Shown here in pieces: positions 47,801 through 58,109 of a stretch of 64,000 nt of DNA. A model generated the notes under the pieces. The model had not been told where the DNA came from. It worked only from the letters and a program-made list of their open reading frames with translations, and did not search any database. Each line of letters opens with the position of its first letter. The first letter of the stretch is position 1. The DNA is from Ophiodon elongatus (taxonomy: Eukaryota > Chordata > Actinopteri > Perciformes > Hexagrammidae), in the NCBI GenBank assembly GCA_016806645.1, contig JACSYO010001703.1, positions 1,052,501-1,116,500 of the forward strand, read 5' to 3'. The position numbers and the translations under genes were made by a program.

Positions 47801-50800
47801 AAGTTAAGCTCAGTCTTTAGTGGTTCCAATTAAGCCTGAGTCTAGTTCCAAGAAAGCCAGAAATACTGTATTAGCAGTGTAAATGATGGAGCCCTTCACT
47901 GCTGTAACCTGCTGACGTTTAAAAGGCCTGCTGCATTAAAGGACATTTTGGGAAATACATTTGTGCCTGAATAAGTCATAGGAGCAGATTGATATAAATG
48001 TTATCTCAGCGTCTTATCCTAGTATGTGAATGAATTAATAGAGCTTGTGCATCAAGTCAGTATTGCTGCTAATTTGCCCCAGTGGCCAATTTTGGTACTA
48101 AAACTGTGAGTTTACCTCAAACTTCAAACAATTAGGATGAAAAGTTTCCCAAGGCAAGAAAAGCTAATTCTATAGGTGTGACCAGGGAAAGAGACCGTAA
48201 TAAGCATATGCACAGAGCTGGAATATACGAGGACGAGATAAGCATTTATTTGGCATATGTAGTGAGTGAAACTGTCTTGGTCACCATCTTGGAGTACTGC
48301 ATCTAGTTCTGATAAATCCATGGTCCAGTATAAAGTTAAATCTGGGATTAGGTTAGCCTAGTTTGGCTCAAAGACTGGAACAAGGGGAAACTCAAATGAC
48401 TAATCATTTTTTGTTGTCATTGCCTTCGTTTTTTGCTATGTGGTTATGGTTTGGTTATGTTTGGGTAAATGAAACTACTTGCCTTTTTTGGTGACTGATC
48501 AAAGACATTGTTAAAGTCCAACAGTTGTTGACTGTTGATAGGAAACAGATTGTGAACATCTGTTTTCAGTCAAGGCCACACACTTTCTTGACCCATCCAC
48601 CGACAACCTCCTTTCTACAGGGTTCTGATGTGCTTTTTCGTCATTAAAAAATGCTCCCATTCCCAGGTTAGGACAGAGCTCAACCCTGCATGTAGTCACT
48701 GAACCACAATGTGTCTACATGAATTCAACAGAAAATAAAACTGTTATGGAGTTCCAATGTCATTCTCAGAGCATCGAATATCAACATTTTGTCACAGCCC
48801 TCTGAATCTGATACCAAACTCGTCCGCAGCAATATTAGATGCTCTGAGCAACTGCTCCGGAAGTCAGGTGGCATAGTACAAAGATCAAAGAAGTCTGAGA
48901 AGGGAGGAGGTCGTGGTGAATAATGGATGGGTCAAACAAACACAAGACTTTAACCCAGGAGACTGCTGGTCTTGTCCTGTGTGAAAAAGTCTGTGCTGAC
49001 TTAATTTAAATTAAGTAAGTATGTTACTGAAGTTATGTAACAAGCGTACCTATCTGAACCTAAACCATGATCTTTTCCTAAACCAAGCAATTTTGTTGCC
49101 TAAACCTAAGTGACGCCAACGGGTCTTGACCAAGCAGCTTTTTGAACCCAATGTTTGTTTGAAATGGAGGACTTTCTGGGTCCCAGTGTGTCATGTGACC
49201 AAGACTGTGCTCCTGGGGGCTTGGACCTAGTGATGAAACTGTGACTCGGCAAACATGCATCACATTTTTTCCCAAAATGTCAAAGCTTTAACTGTGTTAC
49301 CTTAAATCACATGTATGATGATTATGTAGATGTACAGTGAGCCAGAGCTTTATACCACAGAACATAGGTGTGTCACAAGCTGGAATCACAACATCTTGTT
49401 GGATTCAAGTTATAAATTAGATATTGTGCAATGTTCTGATTTGCTAAATGCTTATTAAGAACAGCTTGTATTACTGCATAATGGTCAGAGATCGTGAAGT
49501 ACCTTTTACTGGATCTCCACACACTGTAACAGTTTATAAGCAGCAATGCTATGTGTTGTCTTGTGTTATTTACAGTGTGTACGGGTGTGTTTATTTTTTA
49601 CATCTAGCCAATCTAATGTGCACAGTAATAAGAATTCTTATTATACATTATTGGTCATAAATTAAAACCAGATCTCCTCTGCACTTACTGGAATGATGGC
49701 TCCACATACGCCAACAGGCTCGTGTTTGGTAAAACACATGAAGCTTTCATCTGTAAACAAAACAGACACAGTACAATCAGTTTAGACTACTGTACTCCAG
49801 GTGGAGGTTATTATTTAGGTAACATTTTATTTTTATTTTTGTTACTGTTTTACAGGCCCCTCTTCCCCAGCTCAACTAAGGTTATGGTCCTCGCCAGCGG
49901 GCGAAAGCTCAGATTCATTCTTGTTTTGGATGCATTTCTACGATCTGGCACCTGGTCACTACGTGTCTATAGAGGTTGACAGGCGTGCTGAACACAGCAA
50001 AATACGAAGATACAGGCAGAGGGCAGGGTCTTATGTGTCACTTATGTGGGTCAGAAGTGATGGAACACATCGTTTTTTAGGAAAGACCTACTTGTTGTGT
50101 CTTTAAAATCCCCGTGAAACAGAAGTTAGAGTGTCTTTCTCTTCTGAACTGTGACGTATTCCTAATGTAACGGAACATTTGAGCGGTGTACAGTTACAAG
50201 AGGGCTTTAGCTCAAATCCTTCGCATTGATTGGATCACCAACAAGTGGGCGGGCTTAGAATGTAGTATGTATGGATTCAGTTGAAATTGGTCAGAACTAG
50301 CTAACGTAAGAACACATATTTAGTTTTACAGGGAGAAAAGATGATTTAATTTTGAAATTAAAAAATATTTTATTTCATTTTTAAATATTATATTCTGCAC
50401 ATGTTGTTAAATAGGTGCACAATATGACCAGGGATGTGATCTTAAAGGATTGAAGGGAATTTTCTATTTCATCTTGACTTTAAGCTACCATTAAAAAGTC
50501 AAGGTAAATGGAGGTCAGGTAGATGTTTGCACAAGAAGGTTGTTCAGTTAGTTTCCAGATAAAACACCCATCAGCTTTCACATAACTGAAGTTCCATTCT
50601 GACAGGAGACTGAGGGACTGCAAAAAAATATCCGACTTCAACATGGCTGACTGCTGGGTAGTGGTCATAGTTTTTGAAACTATGACCATGTTCGTCTTGT
50701 TAAGCTGTCTTTAAATGCTTTTAGAATGTCCCACCAGTTTTAACAGTGAGACCAACACTCATTTACATTAAGTTGTACTGTACGTAAAATGTGTCAGAGG

Positions 50801-53800
50801 CTCAGCAGATAACTGGTCAAACCTGGCCTCCCAGTCTGCACCCTGACCTTCTCCAGTTTCCCGTGTGACTAATCACAGACTGGGAGACTCCCCTACAGCA
50901 GGACTTATCTCCAGCTGCCTTTATCTTTGAATCACTGTGTGAGTCTATGTTCAACCACAGCTTACTGAAGGTTAGTCAGTTGGGAACATCATCGTACACA
51001 ATGTGCTGTCAGTGTGTGATTCAAGATTCAGACGGACAGCCTCCGGCCTACAGTAGCTGTGCGGCTAACACTTGTAAGGTTGAACATTAACACACTCCAC
51101 ATTCCAAACTGACACTTCCATTCTACTACAAGATCAGAGGCAGGAGCATCTCTCTGTACATCACTGATCTCACAATCTCTTTTTCAATGAGATCATTAGA
51201 TCAATTTTATTGAGTAGAGGTCCGTGGTAATTTATCTAGTTGACCTAACTTAATGTGGATTCCCACAGTGGAGTGCCTTTGTCCCTCTACCACTTTTGTT
51301 TTACTGTATATTTATATGATATATGTATATTTCAGATATGAATAACTTGGCTTTATATACAGTAAGAACGAGAACCCCATGAAGGTCATTTAGCATTGAA
51401 TGGTCTTTTCAGAATAAAGACCTATATAACTCTATAACTATATCTATAGTGTGGTACATACTATCTATAACAACGGAGCTCATGAATATTTTGAAGACCA
51501 TGTTACCCAGTCCCAATGAAAATAAATTACCATTGCACATCAAAATGATATAATAATCAATAACCATCACAATATGTTAGATTTATGGTGATTTACTTCT
51601 TGCTGTTATTGATGATAATGTTGGTATATGTTGTATTGATTTATTGTTCGTTTGATGTCACCTGGATTCCTGCATCTCTGCTCTGTCTTGGACTTTTTCT
51701 CGTTGTGTAATTTAATCTCCCACTTTCCATAAAGTCAAATAAAGTAAAGTAGACTCTTGTGCACTTCTTCCTGATGCCATGTCTGATGTTTGAAGGTGCT
51801 AAGCTAAGCTTAGTGAGCAAGCCTACACCATGTAGCTGGGCTGACCTGCTTTATGTGAATATTTCTTCTTCTGTTAAACAAAAAATGAAAGCAGCCGAGC
51901 AACAACTTATTGTGTCTGCAGTAGTACAACAATTCCCCTTCTGAGAGTGAATGAAATGAAAAGGGAAAATATTTCTTTCCTATCTCTACTGGCATCTAGA
52001 AATGCAGATACTTTTGGTTTCTCTCTGTCTCTGTCTTAATCTGACTGAGTTATCATTAATAATGTTGCTGACTGGAAATACTGTGTTACATTTGACTGCA
52101 TTTCTTTAAAATAATTTTCTTATCCTATCTTTATTCCTACTGTCGTAGAAGCCATGACAGATACATTTATTTGGTTTTCCAATTTTTCAAACGCAATGCA
52201 CAGTACATTTAGACTTACGGAGAGGGTTTCTAGTACACAACAGTGTTGTCTGTCTTGAGTCCCCGACTCATCCAGAAAAATCTTACTTTGCATCCCATAC
52301 AATGAAACTAGCAGCCTCTGCAGCAGCTTGACCTCTGAAGGATTTCATAGTGTGTCTGTCGCCAGCTACGACTGTCCGGTTTTCATATCAAACTTCAACT
52401 CTGCTCTGCGTCTCATCTTGAGGACTGGTAGTGAAACTGCTCCAGTGTAAAGGTGAGGATTACTGGCTGAGAGGCTGCCGGCTCGGCGAGGCATTGAGCC
52501 AATGCTGATTGTTAATCCTCACAGACTGTTACACCTCACTGATTACTATCTCAGCCTCTTCCTCTTCCTTTTGTCCTGCCGTGCCTTACATCTCTCACCA
52601 CTCTATTGGGATCTAATCAAGAGGAAAAGTCAAGCGTGTTTTGTCTATCTGCTGTCCTGCAGAGGCAGAGGAGACGCAAAGTAGGATGAGGGGGAAGTAT
52701 TAAGAGGCTGGATGAGATACCACCCAGGCCTGAGGACTATCCCGAGCCGTGCCAGGTATTAACTTGTTTCCTAATGGTGCACTGGTTATGGAGCCCTTCT
52801 AATTATCATCTGCACACTTTTAACTATCTTCATTTATTTATTCAGAATACTCATTTTGCATTATTTATTCATGGAGCTCATAAAGAAAGGGAAGAAAAAC
52901 TAATTTGTGCACACAAACTTATTAATTCATGCTCTCAAATGTATGATTGAGTAAATAATTGACTAAATTAAATTTAGTAATTATAGGCACCGCAACTCTA
53001 AAACACTCCCTCCGATCCGATCGGATCAGACACAACTTTTTACTTTAGTTCCTGTTGTCATGTTAACTTTTGGCAGAATGCAAATCAATTAATTTGTGAC
53101 AGCCGGAAGTAACAAAGGACAAAAACAATTGTTGATTTTTGTTATAGCCTCCTTAAAACACACTTTTATAAACAGGTTTTAAAGTGAATCACTTCTCATC
53201 CATGTTTAAGTCTTGTAAAATGTGGATCTGTTCTCAGTTGTATCTCTGTTTGTTGGTCTCATTAGTTATATCGGTTTACCTTATAGGTTATCTTTTGTTT
53301 CTATTTTATTCTTTCCTTCTTTTGCGTTTTATTGCATGTAAATCAATTTGTAAACATTGTTTTTAGGAAAGTGCTTTATTAGTAAAGGTTATCATAAGCA
53401 CTAATCACAAATTCATGCTCTCAAATTTCAGTTACATTTGAGTCAATCTTGGGTGTATTACAAACTATGTTATATTGTGCACTAGAAAAACCAGAGGCAT
53501 TCTAGCAGTGTATTTCAGTTGTCCATGTCAAGGCGTGTAATTGAAGAGATATGCAGGTTGAACAGGCCACTTATCGGCTCACACTTCACTTTCTGTGACC
53601 CAATGGGTCAAGGTCTAATGTCTGTTTTTCTCCGATTTGCAGTGATTGTGAATTGAAGTCTGAGTGCTGCCAAAATGCAGGTGACCTACACAACAGTACT
53701 GTGCCTGAACGCATCCCATAGCCCACACACATACACATGTATCCAAAGTATATATAGTCTTCAGGCTTTCTTGTGTCACTGTGCCGTTGTCTCCGCTGTC

Positions 53801-56800
53801 TTTTTTTTTAAACGATGGCTACACGTAAAGGTTTTTTGTTTTATTATTGATACAATCTCTGGATCTCTGTAGGCCATGACGGGTTCTTTTGTTGAATTCC
53901 TGACAGTAAGAATAGGATGACACACACACTCACCCACAGGTAGACTCTTGCCATGGATCTTGTCGGCCCAGCCTGCGTAGTACCGAAGGGTTTTTATGCT
54001 GCCGTCCAGGTCAATGAAGAAGGACTGCAGGAAGGGCTTCCCTGTGTCCAGAGTCTCCAGGGTCTAAAGAACCAGGAAAACTTGCATCACTGTTCAATCA
54101 TGTTGCACATTTATATGAAATCTTTGCAAAGTCATAACTGCTTTTAAGAAATGTGATTTGTCATTGTAACTGTAAATGATGCAAGACTGGCTGATTATAT
54201 AGCTTTGACTTGAACAAACCCCCTGGTTAGTCAAAACTTATTTGGAAGACAAAGTTAAGGAACTGTCTGTTGTACACTTCCATCACACTACCTGCATCCA
54301 CTTTGACCTCCTGTACTGACTGTAGTTTCCCTGTGCAATGAGAGATGATTAGGAGCATTTCACTCAATTCCAGTTTGAAATCCAAATGAAGTAATTTACA
54401 AAGATAATCTGGATACACCTTGTTTTAAACCTGAAACTTTGAGATTTTTTCTTCTTCAATAACATGTCTTCTTTCAGACTAGTAGGAAGGAAACATCCAA
54501 AGTACATTTAGATGTTTATTATTACTTCTTTGTCTATTTGCGTCCTAAATTCCCCACACGTCACCATTGTATAATGCCTCATTTGCATACTTGATAAATA
54601 CATCACTATAAGCCAAGCATGTAAAATGAAGTTCATAATTGATAATGTTAACCCATAATAGTGAATGATTATGTTTGAATGAGTCAGACATGATTTACAC
54701 AGCATTGTGTACGAACATCTATTCCATGTTTACTGTAGTTACTTTTATGTAATTGTCAAAGGAAAAATAAGAAGTGAGGCTCCGCAGCCCTCGCAGATAC
54801 TGGAACGACTGTACTACTTTACTGTCCCTTTAAATGGTCCGGATCTGGTACTTATTTCCCCAAACATAGCTGGGAATTTAACATAATTAGCCATACCCTG
54901 CACACTACCACTGCAGAACATGTTTGCAATTAGCAGTCACATGCAATCTGATATTATTACTTCACTCACATCTGTAAGGGCTCATTTATAGATCTAAGTC
55001 TCAATGAAAGATGGCAGCTAAACAGAGTGATTAGACACAGCAATATCTGAAAGAGAGGGAAAGAAACATCCAGCAATCATTACAGTTAGAGAAAGGAGGC
55101 CGGGGTGGGGTCATGATGTCGTGCAATAATATAGGCCAATCCCTGATATGAATAAGTCAACATCATGAGAGCACATGGACATTTTTCAGCAGCAGGATAT
55201 CCCATAAGTTTGCTGCTCATGAAATAGCACTCGTTCCTCTAATTGACCTCCATAGTTTTGAATAATATCTGAAGCAATATCTGTGCAAGCAGCACAAGAA
55301 AAAGAAACCTGTTGTCATTTTGCATGAGTTAGTTGTGTAATGCAGGGACTCATGGTCATTAGGGAATATGTGTTTTTCCAGATTTGACACTGAAATAAAT
55401 ATCAGAAATGTACTAAGGTACTGCTAGTAACTAAATACATTTCTGATGTTCTTGTATTTACTTTATTTTATGCTGTTCTATATTTCAGTACATTTCAGAT
55501 GGAAACATTATTTTTGTCTGACAACTAGTCATTTGGCAGATTAAAATAACTTGCGTTGTTATACAGTAAAATAAACTACTCAACAGTAAGCAATCAAATA
55601 CCAACCACCTCCACCTAAAACAGATACAACGTTACAATTATTACACGTTAATGCATCAGTAATATTAGTCGCATAATATAATTTATGGCCATTATGTTGC
55701 ATAACAAGTATATCCTTTTGATACTTGTAATACGTTTTACTTGTAATCCCCCTGTACTTTTACTGTTGTGAAATTTCGACTTTTACTTGTTTATTTTATT
55801 TTTCAGTTTTCACCTCAGTTCAATTGTATTTGTATAGCCTAAAATCAAAAGTTATAAATGTGCTTTAGAGAGCTTTAAAATTTGAACAATATACGTAATT
55901 ATTTGTCCTTGGACCCTCGAATTTGTAGTTTTTCTACTCGTGGAAGTGATCAGTGACCAGAGCAATCTTAGGTTGTCACTATGACATTGACCATTTTTTT
56001 ATGTATAACGAAAATTGTTTTAACGTTTTGTAACTCATATTGTACTTCATATTTAGTGTGATGTAAACCTATCGCTCCCCATAATTAAGATCAAGTTATC
56101 TGTCTTCTAGATCATTTGAGTACAGGATGACACAGCAGTGCATCTTTAAAAAAAAACTTTCTAAAATGCATCTGTAACCCTTGAACTGTATAAGTCCATC
56201 ATGTTTTCAAGTCAAAAACAAAATTGTGACGTAAAATGGATGTAGACTACTGTTTGAGGAACAGTGTGTAGCGTCGATGTAAGGTTACGGCCGATTCAGA
56301 GTCCCGCTGCTCAGACAGCAGCTCTCTGTGGAGCACATCCTGCCTAGCAGAAAGAAAGTAGTGGGAGTGAGCCCACCGCCAGCAGCGGCCGGTCCCTCTC
56401 CATCAGGTCGGCCAGTTTGTGCAGCAGTCTTCCGCGGCTGGACGCATCCATCCTCCGCCAAGGAGAGCCTCTCTGCTCGGCCGCCTTGGCTGCCTGCACC
56501 GCTTTGTCCACATCTTCCTACACAGGAAAAAGAAGCAGAAGAAAGCGGGACATTGTCGGGACACACAGGTCTCCCGTAGCTATACAAAGTTAGAATCTAC
56601 TCGGCGGGCGGTGCGAGCAGCGCATGGCGACAGAAGGACTTTTTCTAAAAGTTTCAGGGCCACTTTACAATTCGTAATCATACTAGCATAAAGAGTATTA
56701 ATAGTAGATTTGAAATCTTTCGGTTCACAACTTCCCACGTTGACTTCATTGATGAGAGATGTCCCGTGGCGTGCGTTGAAAAGCAATGTAAAATTATATT

Positions 56801-57482
56801 TTCAAAGCTATTTTGTAGATTTAAAACGCGACTTAGAAGAGACATTATATACCGAATTTGGTAATAGGTTCTTATTTGTTTGATTAAGTTATTTTAATAT
56901 AATATTTTTATATTTAATACAACTTTTAATATAATATTTTTCTGAACAACACAAAACCTTAAATTAACAGATATTAAAATGAAGTTTTTCTTAAGTTGTT
57001 TTTCCCTTTTGATTTAGAGCCAAATCACATAAACAATGTTTTTCTACGGTCTTAATTATTGTGTGGTGTAGGCCTACACAAAATTTTAATTCCTCATTAC
57101 AATAAAATAAATGAATGCCGTCTTACCTTGTCTGCTTCTTCCACATCACAGATTTTGACACCTGTCGCTGGGTTGAAAGTAGGAAATGTCCTTCCACTGC
57201 TGGATGTGTGCCATTCATTGTTGATAAAAATCTATGGAAAGTAGGGAGTGTTTGTAATGACTTTGGTTTGTGTCTCAACTGGCACCTGATGTAAACCACC
57301 ATCAAAGTTAAAAACGCAATAGAGTAAATGCTTCCAACCCTACCTGCAGCAGTTGAACCTGGTTTGTATGTAAAGCCCCTTACCTTGGTGTGTCTGACCT
57401 CCTGGACTTTGACAGGCTGAGGAAGAGGCAAAGCTGGGATCCCTTCGGCCACTCCGTTCTCTGTTGTTCCGTTCTGTGCCAT
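36446..57482 (-). CDS. aldh1a3: aldh1a3, retinaldehyde dehydrogenase 3 (complete, 13 coding exons)
   Basis: The enzyme oxidises retinaldehyde to retinoic acid with NAD+. It is a cytosolic homotetramer of the ALDH1A family and a source of retinoic acid in the developing eye and other tissues. Thirteen exons, all with GT/AG introns and matching phases, give 511 residues (human ALDH1A3 has 512). Landmarks are the WNFP motif with catalytic Asn181, cofactor-binding KPAEQTP (Lys204, Glu207), the Rossmann-type GSTEVG (257-262), general base Glu280 in LELGGK, nucleophile Cys314 in NQGQCCTAASR, and EEIFGPV (410-416). The first exon, MAQNGTTENGVAEGIPALPL, resembles the ALDH1A3 N-terminus rather than ALDH1A1 or ALDH1A2. 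The C-terminus is EYALAEYSEVKAVTIKL. No frameshift or stop interrupts it, so it is very likely functional. lrrk1 lies next downstream on the same strand, as in human. Confidence 0.97.
36595..36669 (-). CDS. aldh1a3: aldh1a3 coding exon 12 (residues 464-488)
   Basis: This 75-nt exon has acceptor TTAAG preceded by about 30 nt of pure CT/TC repeat, and donor GTAAGA. It completes Trp464 and encodes INCYNALHAQTPFGGYKMSG and NGRE, matching human [20 protein letters not shown]. Confidence 0.95.
36671..36700. repeat. (GA)n run at the exon 12 acceptor
   Basis: On the minus strand this is an almost pure CT/TC tract immediately before the TTAAG acceptor of aldh1a3 exon 12, serving as its polypyrimidine tract. 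Confidence 0.9.
36740..37328. mobile_element. MITE-like element with inverted ends flanked by TTAA
   Basis: The left end reads TTAAAGCTACTATGAGGAAC. The right end, reverse complemented, reads TTAAAGTTACTGTGAGGAAC. These about 25-bp imperfect inverted repeats enclose about 540 bp. Internal long open frames on the minus strand have no known domain. It lies in aldh1a3 intron 12, about 70 bp from the exon 12 acceptor. A further copy starts at the right edge of the window (63970). Confidence 0.65.
37329..38581. other. aldh1a3 intron, no recognised feature
   Basis: AT-rich, no repeat family or RNA gene recognised. Confidence 0.4.
38582..38739 (-). CDS. aldh1a3: aldh1a3 coding exon 11 (residues 412-463)
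   Basis: This 158-nt exon ends with two bases of Trp464. The acceptor is CTCAG and the donor GTAAGT. It encodes IFGPVQCIFSFKRQQEAIER, YGLVSAVFTTNMDRAL and ALETGTV, all part of the conserved catalytic/cofactor core. Confidence 0.95.
38740..39745. other. aldh1a3 intron, no recognised feature
   Basis: A more GC-rich segment at 38870-39020 may be part of a repeat, but I cannot assign it. Confidence 0.4.
39746..39838. repeat. (AT)n microsatellite, interrupted
   Basis: About 93 bp of AT/TA with TTTTATA and CTGTA interruptions, in the intron between exons 10 and 11. Its self-complementarity makes assembly length uncertain. Confidence 0.95.
40136..40300 (-). CDS. aldh1a3: aldh1a3 coding exon 10 (residues 357-411)
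   Basis: This 165-nt, phase 0 exon has acceptor TCCAG and donor GTACAA. It encodes ISQQQFDKIMDLIESGKEEG, FIQPTIFSGVKDHMR and IAKEE, matching human DQKQFDKILELIESGKKEG. Confidence 0.95.
40301..41270. other. aldh1a3 intron, no recognised feature
   Basis: No exon, repeat family or RNA gene is recognised. Confidence 0.4.
41275..41540. repeat. low-complexity AAT-rich repeat with (AT)n tail
   Basis: An ATAATAATA cluster (41330-41352), then AATAGTTATGATTAC, a GC-rich GAGGCAGCGGAGAGGCAAG block, and (TA)n at 41512-41536. The AAT-rich centre resembles family E. Confidence 0.55.
41645..41829 (-). CDS. aldh1a3: aldh1a3 coding exon 9 (residues 295-356), carries the catalytic cysteine
   Basis: This 185-nt exon has acceptor TACAG directly after a (TG)n run, and donor GTATGA. 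It encodes QLAVEETQKGALYNQGQCC with nucleophile Cys314, then TAASRVFVEESIYEEFVRRS. Its length is not a multiple of three, so skipping it would shift the frame and remove the active site. Confidence 0.96.
41831..41861. repeat. (CA)n run at the exon 9 acceptor
   Basis: On the minus strand this is (TG)n of about 14 units ending TGTACAG directly at aldh1a3 exon 9. The usual pyrimidine tract is missing. Confidence 0.93.
41862..43437. other. aldh1a3 intron with MITE-like fragment
   Basis: Around 42980-43095 there is GATACTACTTGGTAATGGTA and AGGTATCGCGTACCAATCC, like termini of hAT-related fish MITEs. The remainder is unremarkable. Confidence 0.4.
43438..43540 (-). CDS. aldh1a3: aldh1a3 coding exon 8 (residues 261-294)
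   Basis: This 103-nt exon ends with the first base of Leu295. The acceptor is TGCAG and the donor GTAAGT. It encodes VGQLIKEASAKSNLKRVTLE with general base Glu280, then LGGKNPCIVFADCN. Confidence 0.95.
43541..44080. other. aldh1a3 intron, no recognised feature
   Basis: AT-rich, no repeat recognised. Confidence 0.45.
44081..44194 (-). CDS. aldh1a3: aldh1a3 coding exon 7 (residues 223-260)
   Basis: This 114-nt, phase 0 exon has acceptor TTCAG and donor GTGTGT. It encodes [20 protein letters not shown] and ends KVAFTGSTE. The glycine-rich GSTEVG turn of the cofactor site spans the junction with exon 8. Confidence 0.95.
44195..45000. other. aldh1a3 intron, no recognised feature
   Basis: No exon or repeat recognised. 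Short plus-strand open frames are chance. Confidence 0.45.
45001..45129 (-). CDS. aldh1a3: aldh1a3 coding exon 6 (residues 180-222)
   Basis: This 129-nt, phase 0 exon has acceptor GGTAG and a weak donor GTCTGA. It begins WNFPLLM with catalytic Asn181, which stabilises the tetrahedral intermediate. It continues to KPAEQTPLTALHVGALIKE, with NAD-contacting Lys204 and Glu207. Confidence 0.95.
45130..46449. other. aldh1a3 intron, no recognised feature
   Basis: No coding exon. Possible diverged repeat near 46110-46370, not assignable. Confidence 0.4.
46450..46625 (+). repeat. dispersed repeat family F, copy 2
   Basis: Contains ATGGGTCAAACAAACACAGG, CAATGTTGATTTATTCTAAT and AACCAAGTAGTTTTGTTG, as at 48905. 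Confidence 0.75.
46630..48904. other. aldh1a3 intron 5, no recognised feature
   Basis: A long repeat-poor stretch. I see no exon, RNA gene or microsatellite. Confidence 0.4.
48905..49110 (+). repeat. dispersed repeat family F, copy 3
   Basis: Contains GGATGGGTCAAACAAACACA, CCTAAACCAAGCAATTTTGT and TGCCTAAACCTAA, the most complete of the three copies. Confidence 0.75.
49111..49688. other. aldh1a3 intron, no recognised feature
   Basis: No repeat family or RNA gene recognised. Confidence 0.45.
49689..49750 (-). CDS. aldh1a3: aldh1a3 coding exon 5 (residues 159-179)
   Basis: This 62-nt exon has acceptor TACAG and donor GTAAGT. It completes Asp159 and encodes ESFMCFTKHEPVGVCGAIIP, matching human NVVCFTRHEPIGVCGAITP. 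Confidence 0.95.
49850..50110 (+). repeat. dispersed repeat family B, second copy
   Basis: The counterpart of 3135-3390, sharing GGCAGAGGGCAGGGT and TTTAGGAAAGACCTACT with the same spacing. Confidence 0.4.
50111..53933. other. aldh1a3 intron 4, no recognised feature
   Basis: The largest intron. No exon, RNA gene or strong repeat is seen. Segments at 50780-51150 and 52300-52760 are repeat-free with balanced composition, so they are candidates for conserved non-coding elements. Confidence 0.4.
53934..54063 (-). CDS. aldh1a3: aldh1a3 coding exon 4 (residues 116-158)
   Basis: This 130-nt exon ends with the first base of a split Asp codon. The acceptor is CTTTAG and the donor GTGAGT, followed by a short GT run. 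It encodes TLETLDTGKPFLQSFFIDLD and then TLRYYAGWADKIHGK, matching human LETMDTGKPFLHAFFIDLE. Confidence 0.95.
54064..55793. other. aldh1a3 intron 3, left part
   Basis: The segment 55360-55790 is AT-rich with TTTTACTTGTAA-type blocks that resemble a very common teleost repeat (also near 63850). The rest is unremarkable. Confidence 0.4.
55794..56220. repeat. source-like copy of a 426-bp duplicated segment
   Basis: It lies in aldh1a3 intron 3 and is about 97% identical to 59327-59752. It starts TTTTATTTTTCAGTTTTCA and ends CAAGTCAAAAACA. Only about ten substitutions and one T indel separate the two. Unlike the other copy it is not bounded by direct repeats. Confidence 0.93.
56377..56517 (-). 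CDS. aldh1a3: aldh1a3 coding exon 3 (residues 69-115)
   Basis: This 141-nt, phase 0 exon has acceptor TGTAG and donor GTGGGC. It encodes EDVDKAVQAAKAA, then RGSPWRRMDASSRGRLLHKL and ADLMERDR. The exon is locally GC- and CpG-rich compared with flanking introns. A misleading open frame overlaps it in another phase. Confidence 0.95.
56518..57126. other. aldh1a3 intron 2, no recognised feature
   Basis: Intron between exons 2 and 3; AT-rich toward exon 2. Confidence 0.5.
57127..57231 (-). CDS. aldh1a3: aldh1a3 coding exon 2 (residues 34-68)
   Basis: This 105-nt, phase 0 exon has acceptor CATAG and donor GTAAGA. It encodes IFINNEWHTSSSGRTF and ends CDVEEADK, matching human IFINNEWHESKSGKKF and CEVEEGDK. 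Confidence 0.95.
57384..57482 (-). CDS. aldh1a3: aldh1a3 coding exon 1 (residues 1-33)
   Basis: It starts with ATG at 57480-57482 (context CAGAATGGC) and ends AAG before donor GTAAGG. It encodes the variable N-terminal tail characteristic of ALDH1A3, ending VQEVRHTK. The start is preceded by a TATA box about 75 bp upstream, so the 5' UTR is short. Confidence 0.95.
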
Positions 57483-57552
57483 TCTGGGTCAGCAGTACAG
57501 TCCAGGGCCAGTCTGTCTGCTCCGTCTACTCAACACTGTTAGCCCATCCACT

Positions 57553-57620
57553 GGCTTTTTATAAGAATGTGGAGTTCCTCCCTCCTCACACAGCAGTTGA
57601 GGAGAGCCCAACTCCGCCCC
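57553..57620 (-). promoter_or_regulatory. aldh1a3 core promoter: TATA box and GC box
   Basis: On the minus strand TTATAAAAAG lies at 57555-57564, about 75 bp before the ATG. This predicts a transcription start near 57530 and a 5' UTR of about 50 nt. A GC box, GGGGCGGAG, lies about 50 bp further upstream at 57612-57620. Both are seen in the sequence; the transcription start is inferred. Confidence 0.65.
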
Positions 57621-58109
57621 TCAGCTCTGATGAAGGGCCTTTATCTGTGGGATATGTGTTCTGACAGAACCCTGTAAACATCCTGCAACAAGTATCCTTT
57701 TTTATTACTAATAGTGTGTGAAAAGTGTGGAAGATGGTGGTCATGTGATACTGTTTACCTGCTGTGACCTTCATACTTGGAAATAAGAAAGGCAGTGAGG
57801 CAGCAACTACTATTTCCAGTCATGACAATGGTGAATAAATACAGTGCATTTTCATTTTAAATTGTAACTGGTGAGATGAGCATTCACGAGCTGTGTGTGA
57901 GAGACCGCTAAATTACAAATAAAGTGCTGCTTTTTTTTAGGCCATCCAGGAAATTAGCATCAAACTGGTTCCCTCGTGAAAAAACAATGGGATTATTCCA
58001 CTGTAATTTGGATTATTGCAGAAACTAAACTCTGTGGTAAACAAACGTTAATGTTACGTGAATATTTTGCTCAGTAAGATCCTCTTCACAAATGAGCACT
58101 ACTTTTATG
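57621..58109. other. aldh1a3 upstream region, no recognised feature
   Basis: Sequence upstream of the GC box. No repeat recognised, so it may hold regulatory sites. Confidence 0.4.

Noticed and set aside
56285..56691. Open frames of 83 to 100 codons on both strands around 56.4 kb
   Set aside because: They are out-of-frame shadows of aldh1a3 exon 3, which has higher GC and few stop codons.
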